Shown: piece after piece, positions 53,501-64,000 of the stretch | How positions within the stretch are numbered: position 1 is the first letter of the stretch | Layout of the letters: every line of letters starts with the position of its first letter | Assembly (NCBI RefSeq): GCF_030936135.1 | Contig: NC_082597.1 | Location: 48,491,095-48,555,094 of the forward strand | Reading direction: 5' to 3' | Origin: Gavia stellata | Lineage: Eukaryota > Chordata > Aves > Gaviiformes > Gaviidae | Length of the DNA stretch: 64,000 nt | Program-made: the position numbers and the translations under genes | Notes under the pieces: generated by a model | Told to the model about the DNA's origin: nothing | Databases searched by the model: none | Seen by the model: the letters and a program-made list of their open reading frames with translations, nothing else

Positions 53501-56500
53501 TTTCGCTGGCGCTATCTTATGATGCAGTAAACAGCCCCATAGGAGTGCCTGTCTCAGTAAACAGCCCCATAAGAGTGCCTGTCTTTCTCCATTGACAACA
53601 GAGAGCCCAGATGAGAGACTTAAACTACATTCCTGACCTTAGGATGGTTAAAATTAGACTACATAAATCTGGACCGTGAAGTAAAATTATACGAAAGACC
53701 TACGCTCTTATACGAAAGACCTACGCTCTTTGTAACATGCTCTCTTCTGTTGTCACTAAATTAAGAAAGGGGGGAGGAGGGGCAAACTGTGTAATAGTTT
53801 CTCCCTGTAACAGTAAGTTTAAAAGCGGTAAACGTTGTCCAAGATGAAAAGTACTTGCCTTTCTGCAAGTCTCGCTCGGTAGCTTCCAAGGGTGATAGCT
53901 CATTTTCCCGAGGTGAAGACACAGTTCTTCTTGATTGGTGTTTGTGAGGGTACCGAATCCTGTAATACTCTCCTAAACATTCACGAGGAGGGAAAAAAAA
54001 AACCAACCAACGTTTACTATAGTGGCATCATTGCTGTTGAGGGAGGAGTGACTAATTTCATATTTACCAGATGTATAGCATATTTCCTTTATTGCTCTTT
54101 CCTCTTGAATGTCTTCAGCAGTCTTAGGCACCCGATTAGAAACATCTGTAGGAAATATTTTTAAAAGATTTTACTAGATAGCTATACAAAGACCTGCAAC
54201 AATTCTTAATAATCAAAGACCATAGTGAATTTCGTTTCGGTCACGATTTGTTTTTTTCTGACTGCAACCTCTGCTTCTGGACAGAAAAGTGATTCCTTAA
54301 CAGTAGGTGTTTCCAAGTGCAATAAGAATTGCAGTTACAAGACATATTAAGAAGCAAATGCTTGTGGATTTAACATGATTCAGAAACATCTTCAGGACTC
54401 ATTTGCAAAATAAGCCGTCATTTACACCCAAAAGGAAATCTTCTGATTAAACCTGTCATCAGGGAGTGCTTGTGACGAAACCTCTGCCCAACTATCCTGT
54501 AATGTCTGCCGGCAGAGCTGGCATTACATCACTTTTTACATTGTTTAAATTAATGTGGCTTACTCAGCCTAAAACCGAGTTAGAAACCACGAACAGGCAG
54601 CCCTGCCCGCCAACCTGGAGGGCAGGGGGATGGTGCAAAGCAGCTTGGGGCTGCCTGAGAACTAGCGCGGTAATTTGCGGAGTGAACGCGTGAGAGTAGG
54701 CCGTTCTCTCACTTTCCCTCGCTGGGAACGGGCAATTGGTTCCTTCCCTAGGAATCTCTCATCTCAAGGGAGATACAGTCACAGCTTAGAAGTACCTCCT
54801 AAGCTTGTAAACTTGTAGTTTTGTCCCCAAATTTTGAGAAATTTTGAAGGGTCTTTAGTGTCCATCTGAATTGTGGATCACATTTTAAACTCTATTAAAT
54901 GAAAAAGAGCTATGTGAATTAGCTGGAAACTATTTCAAAAACTTGTCAACAACTCGCTTCTAAAAATGTAATGGTTATTATAATAAATCGGTTGCGAAGT
55001 ACATTGCAAGAGTCGAAAAAACCCATTCTAGTTCCTTGTAAAAGGAAGAAAAAAACTGTTTACAGTTCTCTTCCTCTTCATCGTCCTCTTCATCCTCTTC
55101 GCTGTTGACATTTATAATCAGTGGAGGGTGAATTGGTGGTAAAATATTCTGTCGCTTTCTGAGTGATACTTGACGAAGGGTTGGATGTAGAATCCCTTCT
55201 TGGACACCCTCTTGCAATGGGACATCTGCAGAAAAGAACATCAAATTTATTTTTTTTAAGGAGGGAACTAGAACATGAAATCCAGGTTCAGACCAGCAGG
55301 TATGGGTTTGAAATCATTATGGCGTTGAAGGAATCATTAAATAGACTGATTGTGCCTTTTAGGCAACACCTTCTGCGGAGGTTGGCAAACGAGCATCTTC
55401 CAACTACAGAAAGTATGAGAAAACAGAGAGATACTTACAACATAGGGAAACGTGTGATTAGTAATACCTGGGCTGAAGTGAGTAAATGAGTTTAGGACCC
55501 CACCTGTGAAAATATTTTAAACATGCTGAATAATAGGCAGGCCTGTATCACTCCCCATGGCATCGATTTTGAAGAATTTAGCAGTGCTAAGCACAGGATT
55601 ACCCATTTTTAGCTTGTAGACATTTTTCTCTATCAACATTTTCTGAATCACAGCTCTCTTTACAAGTACAGTACAAACTGTAGATTTTGAGAAAGAAGAT
55701 GAAGTTCCTGGACAGGCTGGATCGATGGGCTGAGGCCAACCGGATGAAGTTCAATAAGGCCAAGTGCCGGGTTCTACACTTTGGCCACAACAACCCCAGG
55801 CAACGCTACAGGCTTGGGGAGGAGTGGCTGGAAAGCTCCCCCGCAGAAAAGGACCTGGGGGTGTTGATCGACACCCGGCTGAATATGAGCCAGCAGTGTG
55901 CCCAGGTGGCCAAGAAGGCCAATGGCATCCTGGCTTGTATCAGAAATGGTGTGGCCAGCAGGAGCAGGGAGGTGATCATGCCTCCGTACTCGGCGCTGGT
56001 GAGGCCGCACCTCGAATACTGTGTTCAGTTTTGGGCCCCTCACTACAAGAAAGACATTGAGGTGCTGGAGCGTGTCCAGAGAAGGGCGACGAAGCTGGTG
56101 AGGGGTCTGGAACACAAGTCTTATGAGGAGCGGCTGAGGGAGCTGGGGTTGTTCAGTCTGGAGAAGAGGAGGCTGAGGGGAGGCCTTATCGCTCTCTACA
56201 ACTACCTGAAAGGAGGTTGCAGAGAGGTGGCTGTTGGTCTCTTCTCCCAAGTGACTAGTGACAGGACTAGAGGAAATGGCCTCAAGTTGCGCCAGGGGAG
56301 GTTCAGGCTAGATATTAGGAAAAAGTTCTTTACTGAGAGAGTAGTGAAACATTGGAATAGGCTGCCCAGGGAGGTGGTAGAGTCACCCTCCCTGGAGGTA
56401 TTCAAGGAGCGTGTGGATGTGGCATTGTGGGATGTAGCTTGATGGACATGGTGCTGTGTGGTGTTGGGTGGGTTGTGGCTTGTTGTTGTTGTGTGGCGTG

Positions 56501-58643
56501 GTTTTGTTTTTTTTTTTTTTTTTCTTGAGGTTGGACTCGATGATCTTACAGGTCTTTTCCAACCGTAGTGATTCTGTGATTCTGTGAAAATCATTTACGC
56601 TTAATTAGAAGGAAATCAGCAAAGATATTCTTTTCCTTAGGAATTTATATCTACCCACGACGTTTGCAGCAAAACTATTTCAGCACGGGGGTAGCATTTT
56701 CTGAGAGCCGGGAAATGCAACGGACTGAAAATTAAAATGATGAAAAATGGTGAGTCTATCTGTATTGTTCAAGCTGACCAATTTGCAACTCTAGGTACAA
56801 TCAGGATTCTGTGCATTATATTGAAAATACTGAGGTTGGATATGTTTCCCAGCTTTAAAGAAAGAAGATGAAGCATGGGCATTTTCTCTTATTCCGGTTG
56901 TTGTTATGCTTGTGAATTTGTACATATTGCAGTAACAAGGAAAAGGGTTGGGTCCATTTTCTCGTTCTGATTGTTGGACGCTGCTCTTTCTTACACAGGA
57001 TGCCCTTGTCCATAGTGCCTCTTGGGCGGCGTCTCTGACTCACACCACACCCAAAAGCGTGCCTACGTGGTGTGTACGACAGCACTAGCTGCCAGGGGCC
57101 GGTGCTGTGGATGTGGGAACTGTACTAAAAGCGGTATGGGCACTCATAGAAACAGCACTCAAGTTCTTGCCTTGGTCCTGGGTGGCTAGTTAGGCTCAAC
57201 ATGCCCAGATATGAGAGGCTGCCTTTTCCGGGGGGAATTTCCGGAACACGAGGTGTTTGCTTCTGACTCGAGGGCTTGCTGGACTTCTCTTACGACACCT
57301 GTCCACAGCTCTGGAGATAAGGCCCCTGAATCGGATGATATCTAGACAAGGGGTGTCTCACCCATGTACCATGTTGTGCTCTATCAACAGATACGGCTAC
57401 TAGGGGCCCTACCAACCTCCTCCCCCCACCGCACACACTACTTTTCCTTTCTCTTAAATGATTTCCTGCCTACTAACCATTTTCACTACTAGAGAGATTT
57501 ACTCTAGCAAATACCCAAGTAAAGCAACGTTTTCACTCCATGGATCTTAGCAACCTAAACTGCCGTTTGTGACTTCATCTCTCATGTCACTCATAGGTAG
57601 GGAGATCCGTAACGTGACAGCTAAGCAAATCCATACGGCGACCCTAGACAATTGCCAATGCAATTCCTTTCTTGGCCTCGAACTTGCTGGGATAGCAAAT
57701 CAGACCTGATGATTGATTTGCCGTGGTACATTTCTTGACCTTAATATATATTACGTCAGCACTGGAAGTAAGCCCTGGAGGGGCATTTTCGTGTATTTAC
57801 TCACTCTAACGAACAAATTGTTGAGAAAATACTTTTACTCACTGTTACTAGGTGGCAAAAAAAGTCCATTTATATTACGAGGCTTGCTATGATGGAAGGC
57901 GCAATTGATCCTCGCACAGCCTGAGGGTTGTGTTTCCCAGAAGCAGGAGATGTTGCGGTACTTTTGCTGCAGGAGAAGACAGTTCTCAGACAGTGTAAAT
58001 ATCACCATGAAAATGGACTAAATGGATTAATACACGGTGCACTGCAGTGAGCAGAGGACTAAGATTTTGTGGGACCACGCTCTGATATTTTAGAACGTTT
58101 GAGGTTATCTTTACCCTGAACAGATACACTCAGGTTTATATCCTGGATGTGAACGACATCCCAGCTGAGAGCTGTAAATGCCAGGTTGCCGGTTATTTCT
58201 CAGTGAGTTTCCCCCAGTGCTGGAACGGATGCAATAACGAAGAGCCCTACAGCCAGCCCTGGATTTTCACCAGGTGGAATATAATTACTTCTTTGAAGAA
58301 CAAACCCATTTTGGAGGACGTTGTTTTAAATAACTGATTTTGCGCCATCTTTAACGTATGTGTTCCCTGAGTGCCTGAGCCTGAGTTCACCGGAGAAATT
58401 GTCCATAGTTTAGATGATCATTAGCTCTTCACACGACTTCCGACCATCAGAGCCTTGATCTACAGATGCTGCCATGACCCAGGCAGAGTGGCATATCAGC
58501 TTCTAAGTTTACATAACAAGCCTCCCTTTCAACACGGATATATCAAGAAAATCAAGGATACAAACCACTCTAAAATCTACAGCAGTTACCTGTGCGTAGG
58601 GGGCATGGAAATGGAAATAGCGGTCGTTCCCAACTGCGGCCAT
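50557..58643 (-). CDS. Candidate five-exon gene, copy 5
   Basis: Exons are 58590-58679 (ATG at 58643), 55370-55403, 55064-55225, 51205-51296, and a terminal exon starting at 50619 with a stop at 50557. The model is intact, with exon 3 like copy 4 (RQVSLRKRQ). Its own CpG island is at about 61384-61768. Because of the deletion at 49260 its 3' flank is a shortened CR1-A, and the truncated copy 4 lies directly downstream. Confidence 0.5.
53687..53728. repeat. 21-bp duplication at a 148-bp deletion scar (unit 5)
   Basis: Same scar as in unit 4, exactly 7,400 bases downstream. It shows that units 4 and 5 descend from one copy here. Confidence 0.9.
55696..56586 (+). mobile_element. CR1-B LINE, sense (unit 5)
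   Basis: Same insertion, open frame 55687-56442. The protein states match units 1 and 2, not unit 4, although the sequence to the left is unit 4-like. The leading flank has a private six-base change (ACAAGTACAGTACAAAC). Confidence 0.95.
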
Positions 58644-58851
58644 TTTCACCTCTCGTGCTTCTCCTCCACTCTCCTAATACTGGCAGAACATACACATGAA
58701 AACGTTAGAGCTGTCAACACTGAGGCAAATCGTAATCTTATCCTGAAAGCAGTAGCTTTCTTTCAAAAACTGGACCTTCAGAACCTTAGCTCTGGTGCTT
58801 TTTTCAAACAAAACCCCAACGGGCAGCGAAATATGCTTGGACGAAGGAGGC

Positions 58852-58923
58852 GGTACCTTCTCCAGGCTTGCTGAACCGACGAAGGCAGTTGCTAGCCGGT
58901 ATAGAATGTTACAGTTCCACGGT
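58852..58923. repeat. 72-bp repeat, single copy (unit 5)
   Basis: Only one copy, of the GACGAAGG type at its left and running straight into TGCCAACCGC. It is either the ancestral state or a contraction. Confidence 0.9.
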
Positions 58924-60114
58924 TGCCAACCGCTCCTCCAGCTCGTGACATCAGCATGATGGCGCTCTGTGGCCTGTCCAGCTTGAACATCTTCCTTTAC
59001 CTCCATTGCTTCAGCGTAAAGTAGGGGAAATCGGACCGTTGCAAAGAGTCTCCCATTCCGGTGTTTCCTTAACGTAAAACGGAACAAACCCGTTTGGCGG
59101 GGCTTAAATAATACCCAACGTCTTGCCGTAGGAACTGCGGTCTTAGAAACAGATCTTTGACACCACAAAGACAAACCTTATTCTCTGACTATTTTTTAAC
59201 CACCATCCCTGTGCCCAGTGTTTTTCTGACTCTACCTCTTTCTTTGGATGGAGAAACTTGCTGCTTCCTGTTAGTACACTGTTAGCTGTTAACTGCTTAC
59301 AGTGTTGGGGTTCATTGCTTTTTCTGGCTTCCATGACGTCCACGGCCACAGCTCAAGCAGAAAGAACAGCGTACGCTTGTGTCCCTAATTAACGCCTCTG
59401 TTCTCATTCAGGTCCTAGGCTGCCTCGGAACACAAAGTATCGAGGGGGGGGAAATGAAGTTTCAGTCCTGGAAAATGGTGAGGCATACTGGTATCGCCAG
59501 GACATGGGGTCAGATTTACAACACTGAGTGACATCAGTGACTTGGAGACGAACACTTCAGGTGCCAGTGACTCCGTGGGCACAAATGGTAGAAGGCTGGC
59601 TCAGCGGTGGTTACACCCAAGCCGGGGGAGAAGTACGAAGACACTGAAACGACTGGAAGTCGTCTGGTCTCTCTAGGAGCCTACCAATTTGCTTGTAACT
59701 CGGGTATCAGCGGATGGCCCGAAGACTAACCGGAAAGGAAAATACCGCATGCCTGACCACTGGGACTTTGCCACTGGAATAAAGTGATTTCTACAGGAAT
59801 GACCTCACCTAAGTACAGAAGGAAACTGCTCACTGGCAGCAAGGTGGGCAGTACTGGCGAGAGCTGTGAACAGAGAAGTGATGGGAAAAGGCTCCCACAG
59901 TTCTGCAAGCCCTACAACTGACTGGGGCACACAGGGGAAGGGAAGTTCAGAGAAGCAGACGAGGGCCGTGAGTAATGAACTCTCAGTGGGCAGGAGCCGC
60001 CTTTGGAAGAAAGTGTTACCACTGCCAAGAGCTACCCAAACAGGGGCGCTCTGCAGCTGTATAGCTGTGCCTAAATGAGGCACAGAAGCAGCTACGGCCA
60101 GGAGGAATTAATTC

Positions 60115-61192
60115 TGTACTGGGTTTGCGTGGCCGGGTTTTGGTAGCGGGGGGGGGGGCTGGAGGGGCGGCCTCTGTGAGAAGCTGCTGGAGAGCTTCTA
60201 TCCCATGTCCGATAGAGCCAATGCCAGCCGGCTCCAAGGCGGACCCGCCGCCGGCCAAGGCTGAGCCCCTCAGCGACGGTGGTAGTGCCTCTGCGATAAC
60301 ATGTTTAAGAAGGGGGAGAAACTGCTGGGCAACAGCAGCCGGAGAGGGGAGCGAGAATATGTGAGAGGAACAGCTCTGCAGACGCCAAGCTCAGTGAAGG
60401 AGGAGGGGGAGGAGGTGCTCCAGCGCCGCAGCAGAGATTCCCCTGCAGCCCGTGATGAAGACCATGGTGAGGCAGGCTGTCCCCCCGCAGCCCATGGAGG
60501 TCCACGGTGGAGCAGGTATCCACCTGCAGCCCGTGGAGGACCCCACGCCAGAGCAGGTGGATGCCCGAAGGAGGCTGCGACCCCGTGGGAAGCCCGTGCT
60601 GGAGCAGGCTCCCGGCAGGACCTGCGGCCCCGTGGAGAGAGGAGCCCACGCTGGAGCAGGTTTGCTGGCAGGACTTGTGACCCCACGGGGGACTCATGCT
60701 GGAGCAGTTCGTGAAGAACTGCAGCCCGTGGGAAGGGCCCACGCTGGAGAAGTTCGTGGAGCACTGTCTCCCGTGGGAGGGACCCCAGGCCGGAGCCGGG
60801 GAAGAGTGTGAGGAGGAAGGAGCGGCAGAGTACAAGGTGTGATGAACTGAGCGCAACCCCCATTCCCCGTCCCCCTGCGCCGCTCGGCGGGGGGGAGGCA
60901 GAGGAAAATCAGGAGTGAAGCTGAGCCCGGGAAGAAGAGAGGGGTGGGGGGAAGGTGTTCCGAGATTTCGTTTTTCTCGCTCATAACCCTACTCGGATGT
61001 GCTTGGTAAGAGATTCATTTCCCCGAGCCGAGTGTGTTTTGCCGGTGACGGTAACGGGTGCGTGATCTCTCCCTGTCCTTATCTCGACCCAGGAGCCTTT
61101 CGTTGTGTTTTCCCGCCCCTGCCCGGCTGAGGAGGGAGCGATAGAGCGGCCTCGGTGGGCACCTGGCGTCCAGCCAGGGTCAAGGCAGCACA
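60115..61192 (+). mobile_element. Solo LTR-like element (unit 5)
   Basis: Same element carried by the unit duplication. Unit 4 has lost its copy through the deletion at 49260. Confidence 0.55.
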
Positions 61193-61383
61193 CGTTCAAA
61201 GGCTGTACAGCGAGGCAGAGAGCCTGGGTAACGGCAGGAGGCAGCTGTCCCGGCGGAGGCAGAATGAGACCCAGCGAGGTCCCCACAGCCTGGGGCCAGG
61301 GCATCCATGCCCCAGGCCCGGGCGTGCGGCACCCCGGGAAGCAGAAAAGGCAGCCTGAGGAAAGGCTGCCAGGCCAGGGGAAC

Positions 61384-61770
61384 GGCACCGCCAACGGCGA
61401 AGGGCCGCGGCCACCTCAGCCCGGCGCCGAGCACAGCCGGGGCGGGGCGGGGCGGGGCGGGGCGGCCCTGCCAGGGCGGGGGCCGCCGCTGTGGGAAGCG
61501 GAGGTGCCCCAGGCCCGCGGCCGGGCTGGGCGGCGGAGCGCGGCGGAGCCACCGCCCCGCTGAGGGCTGCTGGAGAGAGGCGCCCGCGCCCCGCCCCGCC
61601 CCGCCCCGCCCCGCCGTCCCCGCCGCCCAGGTGCGTCGCGGCGCTCCTGGCGGGCGGGAGGCGACGGACTCCATTTCCCGACGCGCCCCGCGGCCGCGGG
61701 GCGGCGCAGGCGCAGTTCCGGCTCGGCGCTGGGCCGGCGGCGGGAGCCTTGGGCTGGAAGCCGTGTAGTT
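61384..61770 (-). promoter_or_regulatory. CpG-island promoter (unit 5)
   Basis: Same island. It is the nearest upstream promoter for copy 5 and, because unit 4 lost its own, also for the exons of copy 4. Confidence 0.6.
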
Positions 61771-62556
61771 GATATGCAAAGTCGTCTCTAAGTGCTAAGT
61801 TCTTCTAGATTTCACTCTCTAAAATACATGAAGTATGGTTTAAGTGAACATGCCAATCGAGGAACTGTTCCAGTTTTAAAGTTTCCTATCCGTAAAGCTT
61901 CCTTGCACACTAGAACTTGTATAATAAAGGGCGTCTGATTTCCGTGGGGAGGATTAAAAGAAGCATGGAGGTTGGGAGGAAACGAGAAGACTGTGGTTCG
62001 TTGCACCACTGCGGCTCTTGCCTCTACCTGAAATTGTAAGGAAACTTTGTATTAAACTAGGCGAGACTCTACAGCTAGATTTTTACATTCATCCGCAGTA
62101 GTTAATTGAGGACTTTAAATAGTGTCTTTGGATATAAAATTTCCCTGGTGGCAAATGAGAATTCGTACCTTTCCTTTTATGTAGTTGATTCTGCTGGTTT
62201 TATCCCTCTGGAAACTCCAGGGCCACCCTATCCGTGGGCCAGGCTGGATGGACAACCCAACAAGCAGGCTGCAAAAAGGTTTAAACGATTCTAGTATCTC
62301 AGGACTTATTTTCACGTCGTGTTAGTTTAAAGCAGCGGGGGGGGTCTGTCATGCAGCGAGTGTGTGAAAGCACAGAAATGCAATCTTTAGGGCCTCGCTG
62401 CATGAAGTGTTGAATATCCTCAGTAGCCTTTGACTCCGCTCTGGGGCCCTAATGACAGAGACAACCAGGCAGAAGGGGATGAAGTAGTCTAACAGGGGAT
62501 GCACCTGTGATCTGGAAAACAGGCATGTATTTTTATTACTTTCGTGGACCTTGGTG

Positions 62557-62652
62557 CCTTTGAAGCTGTGGAAGGGAGCGGTAAGGTCTCCCCTCAGCCT
62601 CCTTTTCTCCAGGCTAAAGAACCCCCGTTCCCTGAGCCCCAGCACGGCACAG
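62557..62652 (-). mobile_element. CR1 LINE scrap (unit 6)
   Basis: Same fragment as at 285-380. Unit 5 lacks it because of the deletion at 49260. Confidence 0.75.
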
Positions 62653-62865
62653 CACAGCCTGCGCCTGCACAGGCTCGCTGTGTTGTGGATCGGTCACTCC
62701 TCCATGCACAGGGCGCTGCCGGTTATGGGGTCGGGGGTGGGAATGGGAGAGAGGAAGATGCTTTGTTGATCTGAGGTGCAGAGTTTTCTGCAAATAACTT
62801 CAAAGTTGAACGATGAGTTCAAAAAAGGCATACTTCATGCTTGTCAAGCCAACGTAGTCAAAGCT

Positions 62866-64000
62866 CACAGAATCACAGAATGATAGGGGTTGGGAGGGAC
62901 CTCTGGAGATCATCTAGTCCAACCCCCCCGCCAGGGCAGGTTCACAGGTTCATTCCAGATTGCACAGGAATGCGTCCAGGTGAGTTCTGAATATCTCCAG
63001 AGAAGGAGACTCCACAACCTCTCTGGGCAGCTTGTGCCAGTGCTCTGCCACCCTCAAAGTAAAGAAGTGCCTCCTCATGTTTAGATGGAACTTCCTGTGA
63101 TGAAGTTTGTGCCCGTTACCTCTCGTCCTGTTGCTGGGCATCACGGAAAAAAGACTGGCCCCATCCTCCTGGCACCCACCCCTTAAGTATTTATCAGCAT
63201 TAATAAGATCCCCCCTCAGTCTTCTCTTCTCCAGACTAAAAAGACCCAAGTCCCTCAGCCTTTCCTCATAAGAAAGATGTTCCAGTCCCCTAATCATCTT
63301 CGCAGCCCTTTGCTGTACCCTCCCCAGCAGTTCCCTGTCCTTCTTGAACTGGGGAGCCCAGAACTGGACACAGTACTCCAGGTGCGGCCTCACCAGGGCA
63401 GGGCAGAGCAGAGTGGGAGGATAACCTCCTTCGGCCTGCTAGCCACACTCTTCTTGATGCACCCCAGGATGCCGTTGGCCTTCTTGGCCACAAGGGCACA
63501 TTGCTGGCTCATGGTCATCCCGTTGTCCCCCAGGACTCCCAGGTCCCTTTCCACAGAGCTGCTCTCCAGCAGGTCAGCCCCTGACCTGTACTGATGCATG
63601 GGGTTATTCCGCCCCAGGTGCAGTACCCTACGTTTGCCTTTGTTGAATTTCATGAGGTTCCTCTCTGCCCAACTCTCCAGCCCGTCCAGGTCACGCTGAA
63701 TGGCAGCGCAGCCTTCCGGTGTGTCAGCCACTCCTCCCAGTTTCCTGGCTCTTCCTTCTTGCCCTTTTTGAAGACTGGAGTGACATGGGCTTTCCTCCAG
63801 TCCTCAGGCACCTCACCTCACCTGTTCTCCAGGACCTTTCAGAGATGATGGAGAGTGGCCCAGCAATGACTTCTGCCAGCTCCCTCAGCGCTCGCGGGTG
63901 CATCCCATCAGGACCCACGGACTTGTGGGTGTCCAGTTTACTTAACGGGTCTCTAACTTGATCCTCCTCAACCAAGGGGAAGTCTTCCTTCTTCCACACT
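62866..64000 (-). mobile_element. CR1-A LINE, antisense, long form, cut by window end (unit 6)
   Basis: Long form: the region lost in units 1 and 2 is present from about 63587 onward. Several private substitutions are seen (for example Val-to-Met in the SLFSV region). Confidence 0.93.

Larger units (their letters stand above)
49261..62272. repeat. Array unit 5, left part missing (13,012 bp)
   Basis: It begins inside CR1-A, with an 18-base patch matching the CR1-A 3' end followed by sequence from further inside the element, then runs to the normal unit end. It has a single copy of the 72-bp repeat. It resembles unit 4 up to about 55,560 and units 1-2 more in the sense CR1 copy, so it looks mosaic. 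Confidence 0.95.
62273..64000. repeat. Array unit 6, cut by window end
   Basis: First 1,728 bases of another unit. It holds the CR1 scrap and most of the long form of CR1-A. A few private substitutions are visible in CR1-A. The gene part lies beyond the window. Confidence 0.95.

Noticed and set aside
40940-62272. Reading this as one 21.3-kb unit with an internal 7.4-kb duplication
   Set aside because: Two ordinary units joined by one deletion with a filler patch explain the same layout with fewer events.

Overview
The window is vertebrate DNA and almost certainly avian. The main evidence is CR1 LINE fragments that carry the typical CR1 C-terminal reverse-transcriptase sequence ([12 protein letters not shown]) and end in the tandem ATTCTGTG octamer. 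A second line is a GC-rich dispersed repeat that I recognise as an avian LTR family. There are no bacterial-type operons, no rRNA or tRNA genes and no CRISPR arrays.

The whole window is one head-to-tail tandem array with no unique flank at either end. Phasing on the sequence at base 1 gives unit 1 (1-13293), unit 2 (13294-26770), unit 3 (26771-40939), a truncated unit 4 (40940-49260), a truncated unit 5 (49261-62272) and the start of unit 6 (62273-64000). Copies are nearly identical. They differ by scattered substitutions and by a few clean structural markers: a 686-bp CR1 deletion in units 1 and 2, a 172-bp deletion in unit 1, a 148-bp deletion plus 21-bp duplication in units 4 and 5, a 72-bp VNTR and a 32-bp VNTR. 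Units 4 and 5 meet at a deletion junction (49260/49261) that removed about 6.6 kb.

Each full unit, in plus-strand order, holds: a short CR1 scrap; an antisense CR1 copy (CR1-A); the 3' end of a candidate host gene on the minus strand (polyA signals, terminal exon, exon 4); a long intron; exons 3 and 2; a sense-strand CR1 copy (CR1-B) inside the next intron; the first coding exon; a solo LTR-like element; and a CpG island with GC boxes and NRF1/ETS/ZNF143-like sites. The gene model is my own inference from splice sites. Five exons join with matching phases into 135 codons, from an ATG in good context to a stop followed by two AATAAA signals. The product would be a 134-residue charged protein with a proline-rich stretch and an acidic run. 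I do not recognise its family. Copies 1, 2, 3 and 5 look complete. Copy 4 has lost its first coding exon and CpG island to the deletion.

The most interesting points are: a multicopy, apparently undescribed minus-strand gene carried by a macrosatellite-sized array; a cluster of only amino-acid-changing differences between copies in its third exon; and a rearrangement junction with an 18-base filler that fuses two units. Arrays of this kind are known on bird sex chromosomes, but nothing here proves which chromosome this is.
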